A stretch of DNA of 64,000 nucleotides from assembly GCF_044547355.1 (NCBI RefSeq), contig NZ_JBIUAG010000006.1, forward strand, positions 310,001-374,000, given 5' to 3'. The position numbers and the translations under genes were made by a program. The stretch is from Kutzneria sp044547355. GTDB taxonomy: Bacteria; Actinomycetota; Actinomycetes; Mycobacteriales; Pseudonocardiaceae. Shown here one piece after another: positions 15,562-25,040 of the stretch. The notes under the pieces were generated by a model that saw only the letters and a program-made list of their open reading frames with translations, was not told the origin of the DNA and did no database searches. Position 1 is the stretch's first letter; every line of letters starts with the position of its first letter.

Positions 15562-17034
15562 TCAGGACTTGGGGCGGACGGTGGCGGTCACGGCGGTGAT
15601 GGTGTTGTCCTGCGGGTGGGCGTCGTCGTAGTAGCCGGTCTTCAACGTGGCCTTGGCCTGGAAGCTCACCTTGCCGGCGGCGGCGTCGGCGGCGGTGTAG
15701 GTGTAGGCGAACGGGAAGACGACCTTGCGGCCGGCGCCGGCCACCACGTGCTGGGTGAGTACGCCGACGCTCTGGTAGTAGCCGTTCTCCGACAGGCGGA
15801 ACAGCTCGACCGAGACGTCCTCGTCGTAGCGGGTGTCGGCGACCGACACGCTGATCGACTTGGTCTGGTCGACGCGGGCCGATGCCGGCACGACGAAGTC
15901 GGACACGGACACGTCGTGGGTGACGACCGGCACCGTCAGGGAGCCGGTCCCGGTGCGCCCGTCGGCGGTCGCCCCGGTCAGCACGACCTGGTACTGACCG
16001 TCCTTTGTGTACTGGTGGTGGATCGGGTCGCCGGTGACGGGCGCGGACGTGCCGTCGCCGAAGCTCACCTCGCCGGTGACCAGCGGCCGGCCGAGGGGAT
16101 CGCCGGCATACGTGGAGAACTCGACGTCGTTGTAGACCGAGGGGCGTTCGGGAAAGGCGTAGACCTTGGGGGCCAGTGTGGGCGCGGTCGAGATGCGCAC
16201 GTCGAACCGGGTCGTGTTGAGCACGGAGGCGCCCAGCCGGATGTAGTAGGTCTGCCCGGCGGTGGCCGTGAACACCGAGTTGGCCACCGACATCGAGGGC
16301 GCGCAGTCCACTTCGGACAGATCGCCCAGCTGGTCGCCCCGGTACACGGTGATCGCCGGCGACACGTAGTAGGCGACCTTCTCCACGCTCACCGAACGGG
16401 TGCGGTCGGGCGTGTACCGGTACCAGACGGAATGGTCGGCGGTGGCGTCACAGCTCGGGGTCGGCTCCCCCGGCTCGGCCGACGCCCTGGCCAGATCCCC
16501 GCTCTGCTCCGAGGGAAAACCGGCCACCGTCGCCGCCGCGAAGTCGTCGTTGGGCGACGGCGCAACCGTGGCGAGGCCGAAGGAGACCTGGGTGCCGTAG
16601 TAGGGGAACAGCAGCATGATGTGATAGGTCGTGCCGGCCGTGACGTGGAAGGTGGCCGACGAGCCGGTGTTGAAGTTGGTGCAGGCGCCCGGAACCGGGG
16701 TCAGCGCGCCGCGGGTTCCAGTGTACGCGGCGATCAGCGGCGTGCTCCCCGACGAGGCCACGGTCGCCAGCACGATCCCATCGGCGGCCGGGGTGTAGTC
16801 GTACCAGACGCTCGCCCTGATCGACGGGTAGCACGAGGTCGGGTCGTCGGCGGCTGTGGTGGCCTGGGTGTTGTCCTGCGCGCTGGTGAACGGCAGGGCG
16901 GTGACGGCGGTCGCGGAGTCGAAGTCGTCGTTGGACGGCGTCGCGGCGTTGGCCACGCCGGGTGTCAGCAGCACGGTCACGGCGGCCACGAAGCCGAGGA
17001 CCGGTAAGCACAGGCGTCGAACGGAAAGCGTCAT
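15562..17034 (-). CDS. Secreted PKD-domain protein, paralogue 1
   Basis: The 490-residue exported protein has a Sec signal ending near ANAATPSNDD. Two pre-peptidase C-terminal-like (PPC) beta domains follow (NDDFDSATAV...SVWYDYTP; NDDFAAATVA...SVWYRYTP), then a PKD domain (GEVSFGDGTSAPVTG...HHQYTKDGQYQVVLTG) and a C-terminal CARDB-like beta sandwich. No catalytic domain or anchor is visible, so it is probably an extracellular binding or adhesive protein. The ATG has AAGGGGGAC upstream. It lies 21 bp downstream of a homologue of the same architecture, a tandem duplication and probable operon. Confidence 0.75.
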   Translation of the reverse strand: MTLSVRRLCLPVLGFVAAVTVLLTPGVANAATPSNDDFDSATAVTALPFTSAQDNTQATTAADDPTSCYPSIRASVWYDYTPAADGIVLATVASSGSTPLIAAYTGTRGALTPVPGACTNFNTGSSATFHVTAGTTYHIMLLFPYYGTQVSFGLATVAPSPNDDFAAATVAGFPSEQSGDLARASAEPGEPTPSCDATADHSVWYRYTPDRTRSVSVEKVAYYVSPAITVYRGDQLGDLSEVDCAPSMSVANSVFTATAGQTYYIRLGASVLNTTRFDVRISTAPTLAPKVYAFPERPSVYNDVEFSTYAGDPLGRPLVTGEVSFGDGTSAPVTGDPIHHQYTKDGQYQVVLTGATADGRTGTGSLTVPVVTHDVSVSDFVVPASARVDQTKSISVSVADTRYDEDVSVELFRLSENGYYQSVGVLTQHVVAGAGRKVVFPFAYTYTAADAAAGKVSFQAKATLKTGYYDDAHPQDNTITAVTATVRPKS

Positions 17035-17055
17035 CTCGTTGTCCCCCTTGGACTT

Positions 17056-18555
17056 TCAGCTGGCCTGGCGCACGGTCTTCGGATTCACGGTGGTGGCGAT
17101 GGCGATCACCTCGTTGTCGGCCGCCCGGGCGTCCCGCTCCGGATACGGCAGCTGGACCACGGCCCGGAAGCTCACCTTGCCCACCGCCGCGTCATCGGAG
17201 GTGAACGTGTAGGCGAAGGGGAACGCCACGGTGCCCTTGGCCCGTGCGGGCACGTTCAGCGTGAGCCGGCCGACCTCGACCCAGTACGGGTCGCCGCTCT
17301 TGTACAGCACGACCGTCGCCTGCTCCGGGTAGCGCGTGTTGGCGACGTGCACGGTAATCGACTTCTGCTGGCCGTCGCGGGCCGTGCTGGGCACGTCGAA
17401 CTTGGTGATCCCCACGTCGTGCGTGTTCACCGTGACCGTCGTGGTCTTGGTGACTGTGCGGCCGTCCGGGGAGGAGGCGTGCACGGTGACCGTGTAGTCG
17501 CCGTCGACGGCGTAGTGGTGGGACACGGAGGCGGTGCCGGCCGGCGCGGTCGTGCCGTCGCCGAAGTCCCACGCGGCGGTCAGCGGTTGGTCGATCGAGT
17601 TCCACGAGGAGGTGGAGAAGCTGACGTTGTCGAAGACCGTCGGGAAGGACGGCGAGATGTTGAGCTGCGGATCCAGCGCCGGCGCCTCGGCCACGGTCAG
17701 CTTGAGCGGCGGGTAGGCGTCGTACGGCGCCCCGGTGACCCGGATGTGGTAGGTCACGCCGGGGTTGGCGCGGAACACCGTGGGCTGGCCGTAGTTCGAC
17801 GTGCAGGCCAGCTGCTTGAGCTCCGGCAGCGAGTCCCCGCTGTACACGGAGACCACCGCCGTGTACCCCTCGATCTTCGCGGTGATCGAGGTCGCCGGGC
17901 CGTCCGTGCGGTAGGAGTACCAGACCGACGGCACGGCCCGGGACTCGTAGCAGCCCGTCGAGGTCGGCTCGTCGGCCTCGTAGGAGGCGGTCGACAGGTC
18001 CGGCTGCAGGGTCTGCGGCAGCGTGGCCAGTGGCTGGGCGTCCGCGAAGTTGTCGTTGGCCGCAGGCGGAATCCGGTCCACCGCGAAGGACAGCGCGCCG
18101 CCGGGGACGTCGTAGCCGGCGACCATGAAGTAGTACGTCGTGCCGGCGGTCACCCGTATCGTCATCTTGGCGTTGACGCCGGTGCCGCAGGAGTTGTCCA
18201 CCGCCCTCAGGTCACCGCGCAGGCCGGTGAAGGCGGAGAGGATCATCGAGCGGTCGCTGCCGGCCGAGGTGGCGCGCACCAGCCCGTCCTCGGTGGCGGT
18301 GTACTGGAACCAGACCGTGCCGACCACGTCGCTGCTCTGGCACCAATACGGATCGTCGGCCGCCTTGGTGGCCCCGCTGGTGTCCTCCTGCACGGTGTAC
18401 GGCAGGGCGGAGATGGTCGTCGGATGGTCGAAGTCGTCATTGGCCGGTGGCGTCGCCGCATGGGCCAGGCCGGGCGCCAGCACCGCCAGGACGACGGCCA
18501 CCACAGCGACCGCCGTGATCCGGGCATGCGTCAGTAATCGCCGCGAGAGCAGCAT
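17056..18555 (-). CDS. Secreted PKD-domain protein, paralogue 2
   Basis: The 499-residue protein has the same order as its downstream neighbour: Sec signal (cleavage near AHAATPPANDD), two PPC-like domains (NDDFDHPTTI...TVWFQYTA; NDNFADAQPL...SVWYSYRT), a PKD domain (AAWDFGDGTTAPAG...HHYAVDGDYTVTVHA) and a CARDB-like C-terminal domain (HDVGITKFDVPSTARDG). The ATG at 18553-18555 follows GGGGGGA at a good distance. The duplication is old, since only framework residues are shared. It is likely secreted with the paralogue; the partner ligand is unknown. Confidence 0.75.
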   Translation of the reverse strand: MLLSRRLLTHARITAVAVVAVVLAVLAPGLAHAATPPANDDFDHPTTISALPYTVQEDTSGATKAADDPYWCQSSDVVGTVWFQYTATEDGLVRATSAGSDRSMILSAFTGLRGDLRAVDNSCGTGVNAKMTIRVTAGTTYYFMVAGYDVPGGALSFAVDRIPPAANDNFADAQPLATLPQTLQPDLSTASYEADEPTSTGCYESRAVPSVWYSYRTDGPATSITAKIEGYTAVVSVYSGDSLPELKQLACTSNYGQPTVFRANPGVTYHIRVTGAPYDAYPPLKLTVAEAPALDPQLNISPSFPTVFDNVSFSTSSWNSIDQPLTAAWDFGDGTTAPAGTASVSHHYAVDGDYTVTVHASSPDGRTVTKTTTVTVNTHDVGITKFDVPSTARDGQQKSITVHVANTRYPEQATVVLYKSGDPYWVEVGRLTLNVPARAKGTVAFPFAYTFTSDDAAVGKVSFRAVVQLPYPERDARAADNEVIAIATTVNPKTVRQAS

Positions 18556-18675
18556 CGAATCATCCCCCCGCACAGTTGTGCGCCACCTCGGGCGGTGGCT
18601 CCCCGCCCACTACATCGGAAGCGGCCGGCCCGCTGTGACCGTTCCCGAGCGAATTGGACCGTTTGTCGTACGGGG

Positions 18676-20550
18676 TCAGATACGCCGAGTGACCGTGGTG
18701 ACCGGGCCGCGCTGGGAGACGCCGGAGTTGGCCAGCCAGCCGTCGAGCTGCTGCTGGACACGGCCCAGGGTGGGCCGGCGGCCGGGGTCCTTGTCGAGGG
18801 AGGCCATCAGCAGCCGGCGGTGCACGGACCGCTCGGGCAGCTTGGTGTTGGGCTCGGCGTTGGCCCCGGCGAGCAGGGCGGCCATGGGGTTCTCCCGGGT
18901 GCCGCGCGGCGGGTGGCCGGTCAGCGCGTAGCTGACGGTGGCGGCGAGCTGCCAGGCGTCGGAGGCGGGGCTGGCGCTCTCGCCGCGCGCGACCTCGGGG
19001 GCCAGGTAGTCGGGGGTGCCCATCATCATGCCGGTGGCGGTCAGGGTGGAGTCGCCCCGCCGCCGGGCCAGGCCGAAGTCGATGAGGTGCGGCATGCCCT
19101 CGGGGTCGATGATCACGTTGGAGGGCTTGAGGTCCCGGTGCAGCACGGACTTCTCGTGGGCGGCCCCGAGGGCGCCGGCGAGGGTGGACCACAGGCGGGC
19201 GGCGGCGACGTCGTCGAGCAGGCCGTTGCGCTGCATGGTCTGGGCCAGCGACATGCCCTCGACGTACTCCATGACGATGGCGATGCCGTCCTCGTCCTCG
19301 AGGATGTCGTAGACGTGCACGCAGTTCTCGTGCCGGACGGCGGCCAGGGCGCGGGCCTCGCGGTACATGCGCTCCTGGGTGTCGGCGTCGGAGGTGTGCG
19401 CGATCTTGATGGCGACCTGGCGGTTCAGGTTGGCGTCCTTGGCCAGCCACACCTTGCCGAAGCCGCCGGCCCCGAGCTGGCGGATGCGGCGGAACCGGCC
19501 GCCGAACGAGTCGCCGGTGCTGTCGTGCTTGGTCGGGGCGTCCAGCGGGTTGAAAACGGTCTTGTCCGGGTCGGGCGGCGGCGGGGTCGCCCACGGCAGC
19601 GGGCCGGGGGTCATGGCCAGGCCACCGGCGGCGACCGAGGGCGGCTGCTGCACGCGAGTGGGCGGCGGCAGGGGCCGGGGCTGGGGGCGCGGCGGCTGGA
19701 CCTGGGGACGCGGCGGCTGCGGTTGGGGCTGGGCCTGGGTGTACATCTTGGTCGGCGGGTTCTGCCGGGGCATGGCCGCCTGGGTCTGGGGCTTGGCCGG
19801 CGGCAGTGAGGGCGGCATCGGCCGCTGCTCACCCAGGGCCTTGGCTCCCGGCTCGTCGGCCTGCTTCGAGGGATGCAGCACGGCGTCGCTGGGCGTGCCC
19901 AGCAGCTTCACCGCCAGCACGCCGACCGCGCTGACCGGCAGGAAACCCAGCCACAGCAGCCCGACCACGCCGACCGGCAGGCTGAGGGTGGCGAACACGA
20001 AGATGATGTACGGGGCGTAGAACAGCCGGGCCGGCCAGCGGGCCCCGCCCCGGAAGGCGTTCTTGGCCTGCTTGGTGATCCAGAACAGCACGAAGACCGG
20101 CACCACGACCAGGGCGGCGATGGACAGCCACCGCTCCGGGCCCGATAAGTAGCCGCTGATCGCCTCGGCCCCCGGCGGGGTGTTCCCGATCAGGTTGTTC
20201 TGGGTGGCCAGCACGTAGCAGAAGTGGTCGCCCAGGCTCTGGTTCCCGTTCAGCTCCTGCGCGCCGACGCCCAGGGCGTAGGCCGCCCCCGAGAAGGCCG
20301 AGAACGGCAGCAGCAGGTTGCCGACCACGCCGACGGCGGTGAACAGGATCACCATCACCGGGTTGTAGTTGTTGCCGCTGACCTTGCGGATGACCGCCAC
20401 GACCATGGCCGCCGCGATCGGGGCCAGCGCGAAGAAGCCGCCGGCGAGCACCGTCGTCAGCAGCCAGTCGCCATTGCAGACCCGCAGTCCGAACGCGCTG
20501 TGCAGTCCAGACAGCAGGCCGATCACCAGCGCGCCGACACCATCCACCAC
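18676..20550 (-). CDS. Membrane Ser/Thr protein kinase with N-terminal membrane domain
   Basis: The protein of about 624 residues has five or six hydrophobic segments in its first ~230 residues, a long Pro/Gln-rich linker, then a complete Hanks-type kinase domain at about 350-610: LGAGGFGKVW, QVAIKIA, HRDLKPSN, IDFGLA, GTPDYLAPE. Typical actinobacterial kinases have the kinase domain first and a single membrane segment after it, so this order is reversed. The membrane part may be the sensor. The start is uncertain: GTG 20550 or 20547 (VVDGVGAL) is proposed, the latter possibly leaderless behind GATACAGT; an in-frame GTG at 20661 would add 37 basic residues. Confidence 0.8.
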   Translation of the reverse strand: MVDGVGALVIGLLSGLHSAFGLRVCNGDWLLTTVLAGGFFALAPIAAAMVVAVIRKVSGNNYNPVMVILFTAVGVVGNLLLPFSAFSGAAYALGVGAQELNGNQSLGDHFCYVLATQNNLIGNTPPGAEAISGYLSGPERWLSIAALVVVPVFVLFWITKQAKNAFRGGARWPARLFYAPYIIFVFATLSLPVGVVGLLWLGFLPVSAVGVLAVKLLGTPSDAVLHPSKQADEPGAKALGEQRPMPPSLPPAKPQTQAAMPRQNPPTKMYTQAQPQPQPPRPQVQPPRPQPRPLPPPTRVQQPPSVAAGGLAMTPGPLPWATPPPPDPDKTVFNPLDAPTKHDSTGDSFGGRFRRIRQLGAGGFGKVWLAKDANLNRQVAIKIAHTSDADTQERMYREARALAAVRHENCVHVYDILEDEDGIAIVMEYVEGMSLAQTMQRNGLLDDVAAARLWSTLAGALGAAHEKSVLHRDLKPSNVIIDPEGMPHLIDFGLARRRGDSTLTATGMMMGTPDYLAPEVARGESASPASDAWQLAATVSYALTGHPPRGTRENPMAALLAGANAEPNTKLPERSVHRRLLMASLDKDPGRRPTLGRVQQQLDGWLANSGVSQRGPVTTVTRRI

Positions 20551-20655
20551 GCCACTGTATCGCCGAGCTGTCGCCGATAGCCCGTACAGCCCACAACCGA
20601 GACCCACGCGTCGCCGACCGGCCCGTTTGCGCAAACCCCCTCGCCCCTCGGGGAA

Positions 20656-20710
20656 CGCCACATGCGCTTCCTATGTGGCATCTGAACGCAAGTGGGAAGC
20701 GCATGTGGCG
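20656..20710. repeat. Inverted repeat, family C copy 1
   Basis: CGCCACATGCGCTTCC (20656-20671) pairs with GGAAGCGCATGTGGCG (20695-20710), a perfect 16-bp stem. A second copy of the whole structure follows 16 bp later. Both lie between the GH92 gene's 3' end and the kinase gene. Confidence 0.8.
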
Positions 20711-20726
20711 GAAGCCCCGGGGTTAG

Positions 20727-20780
20727 CGCCACATGCGCTTCCCATGTGGCGTCGGACGCCAAGTAGGAAGCGCATGTGGC
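20727..20780. repeat. Inverted repeat, family C copy 2
   Basis: CGCCACATGCGCTTCC recurs at 20727-20742 and pairs with GGAAGCGCATGTGGC at 20766-20780, ending seven bases before the GH92 stop codon. Tandem copies of one palindrome are unusual in this window. The structure could terminate GH92 transcription. Confidence 0.8.
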
Positions 20781-20786
20781 AACCGG

Positions 20787-23444
20787 TCAGGGGAGGTGCC
20801 AGACCTGGGCGTTGCTGTTGTTGCAGTCGTAGATCTGGAGCTGGGCGCCGTTGGCGGTGGTGCTGTTGGGGTCGTCCAGGCAGCGCCCGGACTGGGGGTT
20901 GACCAGGCCGGATCCCTGCACCCGCCACTGCTGGGCGCCGGTGTTGTTGCAGTCGTAGAGCTGCACCTTCACGCCGTTGGCGGTGCCGGAATTGATCACG
21001 TCCACGCACTTGCCCATGACCTGGAGGCTGCCGTCGCCGGGGGCGGCGAAGCGCTGGGCGTTGGAGCCGTTGCAGTCGTAGAGCTGGATCGCGGTGTTGT
21101 TGCCGACGCCGCTGTGGTTGTCGTCGACGCATTTGCCAGCGATTGCTGACGTGATGGGCCCGGATTTCACGTACGGAGCGCCGGTTCCGGGATAGGAGGG
21201 CGGCGAGGAGGACGCGGCCCACGCGGTGTTGGCGGTGGCGCCGAGCACGTAGTCAAGCGTCCCACCGGTGTTGACGATTGACGGTGGGAGAAACGCGTTG
21301 TTCCACGTGGATCCATTGAGCGACAACGACTGCACGTACGGCGCGTTGTCGGCCGCCTGGGGCGCGTCGACGGTCAGCGTGTGCCCGCCGGGCAGGGTGA
21401 CCACGGCCTGGGTGAACATCGGGCTGCCCAGGGCCAGGTCGGCGGTGCCCGGGGTCTCCGGGAACATGCCCAGCGCCGACCACACGTACCAGGCGCTCAT
21501 GGTGCCGAGGTCGTCGTTGCCGGCCAGGCCGTTGGGCTTGTTGGTCCAGATCTGGTCCTGGACCTGCCGCACCACCTGCTGCGTCCGGTACGGCTGCCCG
21601 ACGTAGTCGTACTCCCACGGCAGCTCGATGCTGGGCTCGTTGCCCAGGTCGGACTTGCTGCCGCCGGCCCCGTTGTAGCCGGACAGCACGCTGTTCAGAT
21701 ACGACTGGTACGCCGCGTTGCCACCGAAGGCGGTGGCCAGGCCGTGAATGTTGAACGGCACCATTCCGGTGTACTGCCACGAGGTGCCCTCGACGAAGTT
21801 GCTGCCGCTGGTGGCAGTGAAACCGCCCGTCCAGGAACCGTCGGCCTGTCGCGGCTGCATGAACTTGCTGGAGGTGTTGAACAGGTTCACCCATTCCTGG
21901 GCACGATTGGCGAACCGGGTCTGGTTCGCGGTGTCGCCGAGCGCCCCGGCGAAGGCCGACAGGGCGAAGTCGGCGGTGTTGTACTCCAGCTGCGTGGACA
22001 CCGGACCGTAGAAGTTGCAGCAGTTCCACTGCCCGTCGGCCGGCAGGTATCCCGGCGTGGTCAGGTAGTTCTGACCTGGGCGGATGTTGTTCTGCACGGA
22101 CGCCTCGCGCACCATCGCGGTCAACGCGGTCGCGGTGTCGAAATTGCGGGCGCCGAAGGCGTAGTAGTCGGCGAGAATGGCCGTTCCGGGATCGCCGACC
22201 ATCACATAGGTCTCACCGTTGTTCAACGCCCACTTGGGCAGCATCCCGCTCTGCGCGTAGTCGTTGACCATCGACTGGGCGATGTCGCTGACGATGTCCG
22301 GGGCGACCATCGCCGACAGCTGGGCCTGGGCCCGATATATGTCCCAGCCGGAGAAATTGGCGTACTGGGCATGACCGCTGCCGACGGAGTGCGTTTTGTT
22401 GTCGAATCCGATGTACTGCCCGTTCACGTCGGAGAACACGTTCGGATGCAGCAGGGCGTGATACAGCGCCGTGTAGAAGGTCTGCTGCTGGGCCGCGGTG
22501 CCGCCGGCGACGGCGATCCGGCCGAGCATGGCGTTCCAGGCCGAGTGGGCGGCCTGGTGCACCGAGTCGAAGTCCCAGTTGGGGTTCTCGGTGTCCCGGT
22601 TGCCCTGGGCGTTGGCCGTCGACACGTACGAGACGCCGACCTTGGCCTGCACGACCTGGTTGGCCGTGGTGTCGAAGGTCAGGTACTCCCCGGACGGCCC
22701 GACCAGCTGCGGGGTGGCGGTCTGCGGCTGGGCCGGCGCGCCCGGGCGGGTGGTGTCGGGCGCGGGGCCGGAGCTGGTGGCGAAGGTGCCGTTCACCGTG
22801 AAGGGATGGTCGAACTTGGCGGCGAAGTACACCGTGTAGGTCGCGGCCGCGCCACAGAAATGGCCGGTGGTGACCGATCCGACGACCTCGGTGTTGTTGA
22901 CCACCGACACCGTGGTGTTGCTGACGGCGGTCTGGCTGCCGGCCAGCTTGATCAGCAGGTTGGCCTGCTTGGTCGCCGGGAAGGTGAAGCGGCCCATGCC
23001 GGATCTGGTGGTCGTGGTCAGCTCGGTGGTGATGCCCGAGTTGAGCTTGACCTTGTAGTAGCCGGCGTCGGCCTGCTCGTTTGCGTGCGAGAAGGCCGCG
23101 GTCGCGCCGCCGTTGACCGCGCCGGTCGTGGGCAGGAACGGCACGTCGCCCATGGCCCCGCAGCCGGGGCCGGCGATGTGGGTGAGGCTGAAGCCGGTGA
23201 TCGAGGAGTCGTTGTACTCGTAGCCGCCGCCGTCGGGGCGGCTGGGCGTGTCCGGGCTCCACTGGACCATGCCGAACGGCACGTCCGCGCCCGGGAAGTC
23301 ATCGGCGGCGTTGCTGGTGCCGATGAACGGATACACGATCGAGGCAGGGTCGGCCACCAGCGCGGGCTGCGCCGGAACCGCGGGTGTCGCGGGGAGGAGC
23401 AGGGTCACCAGCGCGGCCAACGCCAGTGTCGGGGACAAGGCCAT
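20787..23444 (-). CDS. Secreted GH92 alpha-mannosidase with ricin-type lectin domain
   Basis: The 885-residue exported enzyme has a signal peptide ending near VPAQPALV. A GH92 domain follows (YPFIGTSNAADDFPGADVPFGM, SLTHIAGPGC, the ELPWEYDYVGQPY region, and GNDDLGTMSAWYVWSALGM). A C-terminal ricin B/CBM13 module of about 125 residues has repeated Q-x-W-like units (AQRFAAPG, AQQWRVQG, AQVWHLP). GH92 enzymes are calcium-dependent exo-mannosidases on alpha-mannans or N-glycans, and the lectin would target substrate. The ATG at 23442-23444 has GGAAAGG upstream. It is divergent from the PL5 gene, with a 255-bp shared promoter region. Confidence 0.88.
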   Translation of the reverse strand: MALSPTLALAALVTLLLPATPAVPAQPALVADPASIVYPFIGTSNAADDFPGADVPFGMVQWSPDTPSRPDGGGYEYNDSSITGFSLTHIAGPGCGAMGDVPFLPTTGAVNGGATAAFSHANEQADAGYYKVKLNSGITTELTTTTRSGMGRFTFPATKQANLLIKLAGSQTAVSNTTVSVVNNTEVVGSVTTGHFCGAAATYTVYFAAKFDHPFTVNGTFATSSGPAPDTTRPGAPAQPQTATPQLVGPSGEYLTFDTTANQVVQAKVGVSYVSTANAQGNRDTENPNWDFDSVHQAAHSAWNAMLGRIAVAGGTAAQQQTFYTALYHALLHPNVFSDVNGQYIGFDNKTHSVGSGHAQYANFSGWDIYRAQAQLSAMVAPDIVSDIAQSMVNDYAQSGMLPKWALNNGETYVMVGDPGTAILADYYAFGARNFDTATALTAMVREASVQNNIRPGQNYLTTPGYLPADGQWNCCNFYGPVSTQLEYNTADFALSAFAGALGDTANQTRFANRAQEWVNLFNTSSKFMQPRQADGSWTGGFTATSGSNFVEGTSWQYTGMVPFNIHGLATAFGGNAAYQSYLNSVLSGYNGAGGSKSDLGNEPSIELPWEYDYVGQPYRTQQVVRQVQDQIWTNKPNGLAGNDDLGTMSAWYVWSALGMFPETPGTADLALGSPMFTQAVVTLPGGHTLTVDAPQAADNAPYVQSLSLNGSTWNNAFLPPSIVNTGGTLDYVLGATANTAWAASSSPPSYPGTGAPYVKSGPITSAIAGKCVDDNHSGVGNNTAIQLYDCNGSNAQRFAAPGDGSLQVMGKCVDVINSGTANGVKVQLYDCNNTGAQQWRVQGSGLVNPQSGRCLDDPNSTTANGAQLQIYDCNNSNAQVWHLP

Positions 23445-23699
23445 CAAGTTCACCCTTTCCGCTCTGACATCGTTGTCATATCCACCGTTGTGAACATCGG
23501 CGGCTCCGGTGGTCCCACGCACCGCCGTGCGGCCCCCCGCGCCCGATCAGTCACGTCGGCCAAGCGGCCCAGGGACGAATCGGACCCTTCGCCACGCTGT
23601 TGACCTGGGCCGTTCGCACGCGTAGAAAGTCACTGCCGCGCCACCGCCACGCCGCGTCCGTTCCACACGGGTGCGGCTCGTTCCTCGTGAGGACGTGCA

Positions 23700-24968
23700 T
23701 TGGTGATCGGTCAGCTCGGTGCGGCGCTGGTGACAACGATGGGCCTGGTGCTGGCCCCGTTATGCCATGACGCGGCCGCAGTGAAAGCCCCGCACACCGT
23801 GGTGATGGACGGCCAGGCCCTGGCCGCCACCAAGGTGCAGCTGGTGACGGGGACCGCGCCCAAGGCGACCCGCACCGCGTACAACCTGCTGGTCAAGACG
23901 GCCGACGCCGACCTGAAGGCCGGTCCGTGGTCGGTGTTGGACAAGCCGCAGACCCCGCCCAGCGGTGACAAGCACGACTACATGAGCCAGGCGCCCTACT
24001 GGTGGGCCGGGCCCAAGACCGCCGACAACCCGATGGGCTGCCCGTACGTCAACAAGGACGGCCAGCGCAATCCCGAGGCCGACGCGATCACCGACCACAC
24101 CTACCGGATGGTGGCCTGGGACGCGATCCGCGACCTGGCGCTGGCCTGGTACTACACCGGTGACGCCCGCTACGCCGCGCGGGCCGAGCTGGACATCCGC
24201 ACCTGGTTCCTGAACCCGGCCACGGCGATGAACCCGAACCTGAACTTCGCGCAGATCATCCCGTGCAGCACCAAGATCTCCGGCACCGGCATCATCGACT
24301 CCTCGCAGAGCCTGACCCAGGTGCTGGACGCGATCACCGTGCTGGAGTCCGGGGCGCCCGGCTGGAAGGCCCAGGACAGCACCGGCCTCAAGGCCTGGTT
24401 CGGCAAGTTCCTGGACTGGATGCAGACCAGCCCGCAGGCCAAGCTGGAGCTGGCCGCCACCAACAACCACGGCAGCTTCATCGACCAGCAGAACGCCGCG
24501 ATGGCGCTCTACATCGGCAACACCACGCTGGCCAGGTCCATCGTCGAGTCGGTGAAGCTGAACCGGATCGACAAGCAGATCAAGGCCGACGGCAGCCAGC
24601 CGCTGGAGCTGTCGCGCACGATGTCCTGGCACTACGCCAACTTCAACCTGGTGGCGCTGGGCCGGCTGGCCGAGATCGGCAAGAACCTCGGCATCGACCT
24701 GTGGCACTACACCGGCCCGGGCGGCGGCAGCATCCTCAAGGCCGTCGACTTCCTGATCCCGGCGGCCGAGCAGGGCCAGAGCGTCTGGCCGTACCAGCAG
24801 ATCAACGTGTTCGACCAGTCGATCGCCGTGGACATCTTCCACGCCGCCGCCGACCAGGCCCACGACAAGGCGGCCGCCGCGGCGATCGCCAAGACCCCGG
24901 CGCCGACTCTGGGCGATCTCTGGCCGATCCGCCCCGGCGTCACCTCCCTCGACCCGCCCCTGAAGTGA
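23700..24968 (+). CDS. Secreted alginate-lyase-family protein (PL5-like)
   Basis: The 422-residue product has an N-terminal hydrophobic stretch and an alpha-barrel lyase domain of the AlgL family (PF05426). Family motifs include YMSQAPYWWAGP, NPEADAITDHTYR, the NNHGSFIDQQ segment with the conserved Asn-His pair, and ELSRTMSWHYANFNL. Such enzymes cleave uronate polysaccharides by beta-elimination, but actinomycete members are mostly uncharacterised, so alginate is only one candidate. The start is TTG 23700 or GTG 23703 behind GAGGA. It is divergent from the GH92 mannosidase, suggesting joint induction. Confidence 0.82.
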   Translation: MVIGQLGAALVTTMGLVLAPLCHDAAAVKAPHTVVMDGQALAATKVQLVTGTAPKATRTAYNLLVKTADADLKAGPWSVLDKPQTPPSGDKHDYMSQAPYWWAGPKTADNPMGCPYVNKDGQRNPEADAITDHTYRMVAWDAIRDLALAWYYTGDARYAARAELDIRTWFLNPATAMNPNLNFAQIIPCSTKISGTGIIDSSQSLTQVLDAITVLESGAPGWKAQDSTGLKAWFGKFLDWMQTSPQAKLELAATNNHGSFIDQQNAAMALYIGNTTLARSIVESVKLNRIDKQIKADGSQPLELSRTMSWHYANFNLVALGRLAEIGKNLGIDLWHYTGPGGGSILKAVDFLIPAAEQGQSVWPYQQINVFDQSIAVDIFHAAADQAHDKAAAAAIAKTPAPTLGDLWPIRPGVTSLDPPLK

Positions 24969-25040
24969 CGCGGATCTGATGCCAGGAGGCCCGATACTGG
25001 CGCCTGGTGCAGTGAAAGGGCCGTTCCTGGCGTTTTTGGT

